Below are positions 62,196-64,000 of a DNA stretch of 64,000 nucleotides, piece after piece. Location of the stretch: the NCBI GenBank assembly GCA_024699855.1, contig JAMPIQ010000002.1, forward strand, positions 1 to 64,000. Direction: 5' to 3'. A program made the translations under genes and the position numbers. Positions within the stretch are counted from its first letter, which is position 1, and each line of letters begins with the position of its first letter. The notes beneath the pieces are model-generated. The model was not told the DNA's origin, did no database searches, and saw only the letters and a program-made list of their open reading frames with translations. The DNA comes from Aphelenchoides besseyi. Lineage: Eukaryota > Nematoda > Chromadorea > Rhabditida > Aphelenchoididae.

Positions 62196-63747
62196 CCTAC
62201 GAGAACTGATTTCAATGGCGAATGGTCATGACTGTAAAGTGGAAATCAGAGCGCGACGTTTGTGCAATCAATCTTGTTTTCGATCACGAAAAAAAGACTC
62301 GTAAAACGTAACCGCGTACTCGAAGACGACCATCGACTTTAAAACTGCGAAAAATTCAAAGACCACTTGCTTAATAACAACGATTCTTTCAAGAGCGTGG
62401 TTTTCATTTGATTCGAACGCGAAACTCGTAAAAAAGTCAAATGGCGAGAAAAATTTTATGAACTCCCAAAAAAGAAGGTTGAGCGCGATCACGTAGTCTA
62501 ACGGCAATTTTTTTATGATCTCGCGCGCTCCAAAAGTTTTGCACTCATGTGTACGTGATCTCTGCCGATTGGGTGCAAAGACGGGAAGTCTTTTTGCGTT
62601 CAAGAACAAACGCCGTCGACTTTGGCGTCTTTGATGGCGAATCAGCGGACGAATTTGGCGACCCAAAAACGCAAAATTTGAGCGTTCAATTGCAACGTGA
62701 AAACTGTAAAGTACAACTGAAGAAATAGAAGGGTTATTTTTACGTCCGATTGAGCCGATCGTTTTTGACAGTCGAAAACCTTCTCGACGCTTTTGGCCGC
62801 GCAATTGACGCAACAGACGCAACGAACACGCGAAGTGCACAAAAAAGGGGATCCGATCCGGCCGTTGATCTTTGAACGCGTCTCGACGCCAAAAACGCCG
62901 AAACAAAAAGAGAAAGGAACAAGTTAAATGGTGCGAAGTGGAGTCGATTCCCGTCTCAAAAAACGGAGTAGTCGATTTCATTCTCACATTGCGAGGAACG
63001 TTCAAACGCTCACAAAACAAAGTTGCGTCTTGATTCCCACCTTAAAAGCGATTCAACTGACACCGTTTGACGTTCGAAAGGCAAAGTACAAGGCGAAGGT
63101 GCAGCGAAACATAAAAACAAGCAGAGCTCAGTGGAATAATTGGACGGTTTCTGGACAGAAACCCAAAAAAGAATAAATCAAAGTCGAGAGTGTCGAGGGA
63201 ATTGGAGCGCGGATGTTCGGACATCAAAAGTTCAAAAGTCACTCCCGAAAGCTCAACTGCAGCAAAAATTAATCAGTCTTTTTAGACAAATTGCTTCGTA
63301 TTTTTGGTGGTCGATAGCTCTATAATCCCCAAAAAACGCCTCTCTTTCAAGACTCAACTTACTGATGAATACGTTACGCTCGGTTGTTCAATATAATCAT
63401 CCGCTTAACAAAAGGTCTCAAGCTGTTTTTTCGTCGTCTTTTTTTTATCATGCAGATGCTAAGAGACTTCAATCGAGGAAGTCCATTTCAAAGTTTGTGG
63501 CCAATTCATTTGCATTTCTCAAATTTCGCCGAAGCATCTGGACGACGAAATCGCGGCCAATTTTATCCGCCGCCACTTCAACAGCAATTTTCTGTTTTTG
63601 ACACTCCAGTCAAAAATCTTCCTTCGAGTCATGAATGACTCTCATCATGTTTTCGGGTTTGAATCATCGAACTCATTTAAATTCCCGTGTTACTCGTTCA
63701 ACTCTATAAACTGGTCTGTTCAATCGTTTAGTCGTCAATTTCAGGCA
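62196..63747. promoter_or_regulatory. Divergent 1.55-kb intergenic region
   Basis: It lies between the starts of the pump gene (minus) and a partial membrane gene (plus). A minus-strand open frame of 250 codons (62268-63020) has no domain, begins at a non-ATG codon in part and is rich in F, R and K; I treat it as accidental. A TTTCAG at 63739-63744 serves the next gene. Confidence 0.45.
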
Positions 63748-64000
63748 ATGCCTCGAGCTCCAACCTTACGCTTAAAACAATCAGTGGAGATGGGCGAAAC
63801 GAATCGAGAGGAAATCCGCGAAGTTTTGGCACGCCATTGGACGAGTTTGGATCGAGCTCGACTGCACACTTTTCATCTGTGGTTGTTCGTTTATTCGTTA
63901 GCTCAGATCTTTCTGTTTCACTATCTATGTCATCGGGTATAACTGTTAAAGACAACCGATAATTAAACACATTTTTCAGGTCTTATCTTTGGTTTATTTC
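63748..64000 (+). CDS. Membrane protein, 5' part only
   Basis: The ATG at 63748 follows TTTCAG by 3 bp, a likely trans-splice acceptor. Exon 1 encodes MPRAPTLRLKQSVEMGETNR, a charged EEIREVLARHWTSLDRARLH stretch, and a hydrophobic segment (FHLWLFVYSLAQIFLFHYL) near 63870-63930 that could be a TM anchor. A 42-bp GTATAA...TTTCAG intron leads to a second exon cut by the window edge. The family is not identifiable from about 60 residues. Confidence 0.6.

Noticed and set aside
62268..63020. 250-codon minus-strand open frame
   Set aside because: No domain, no ATG-led conserved start and odd F/R/K composition. It lies in a likely promoter region between two divergent genes.

Overview
This window is nuclear DNA from a nematode. 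It has many genes broken by short introns (about 37-70 bp) with GT/TTTCAG borders. Several start codons sit just behind a TTTCAG with no cis donor in view, which suggests spliced-leader trans-splicing. It also carries nematode families: a transthyretin-like secreted protein, an Srh/Str-type chemoreceptor, a GLB-1-like globin, a receptor guanylate cyclase and a divergent Na/K-ATPase-like pump. I cannot name the species. All gene models were joined by eye from splice signals and reading frames; no alignment was run.

Layout. Positions 1-2599 are 4.3 nearly identical copies of a 603-bp satellite that runs off the left edge. Positions 2690-14200 are a second, much more diverged tandem satellite with a monomer near 311 bp and internal higher-order duplications. 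Genes begin near 15 kb: a chemoreceptor, a transthyretin-like gene, a 36-residue protein, a globin and a CDK11 (PITSLRE) kinase, all on the minus strand. A plus-strand block follows with an orphan protein, the receptor guanylate cyclase and a disordered protein ending in a SUMO-interaction-like motif. From 30.7 to 48 kb the DNA is gene-poor and holds two internally deleted Tc1/mariner elements with perfect long inverted repeats (181 and 98 bp), a secreted Cys-rich gene, a BTB gene with an apparent one-base frameshift, a CK1-like kinase lacking a visible ATP-binding lobe, several orphans, and a 22-mer close to the SL1 spliced leader.

From 48 to 62.2 kb genes are dense and conserved: an orphan gene, tubulin cofactor B, GDP-glucose phosphorylase, a mitochondrial membrane-protein candidate, NMN adenylyltransferase, a DDX5/DDX17 helicase, and a large P-type ATPase whose TGES, PEGL and GTD motifs are all altered. 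A partial membrane-protein gene runs off the right edge.

There is no operon-like pathway that unites the genes. Housekeeping functions (RNA processing, NAD synthesis, tubulin folding, nucleotide-sugar repair) cluster at the right, and fast-evolving, repeat-rich material lies at the left and middle. I see no convincing new system. The best leads are the ATPase with altered catalytic motifs, the helicase with a mitochondrial-type N-terminus, the mariner element that kept an open frame fusing its DNA-binding part to its tail, and the SL1-like sequence.
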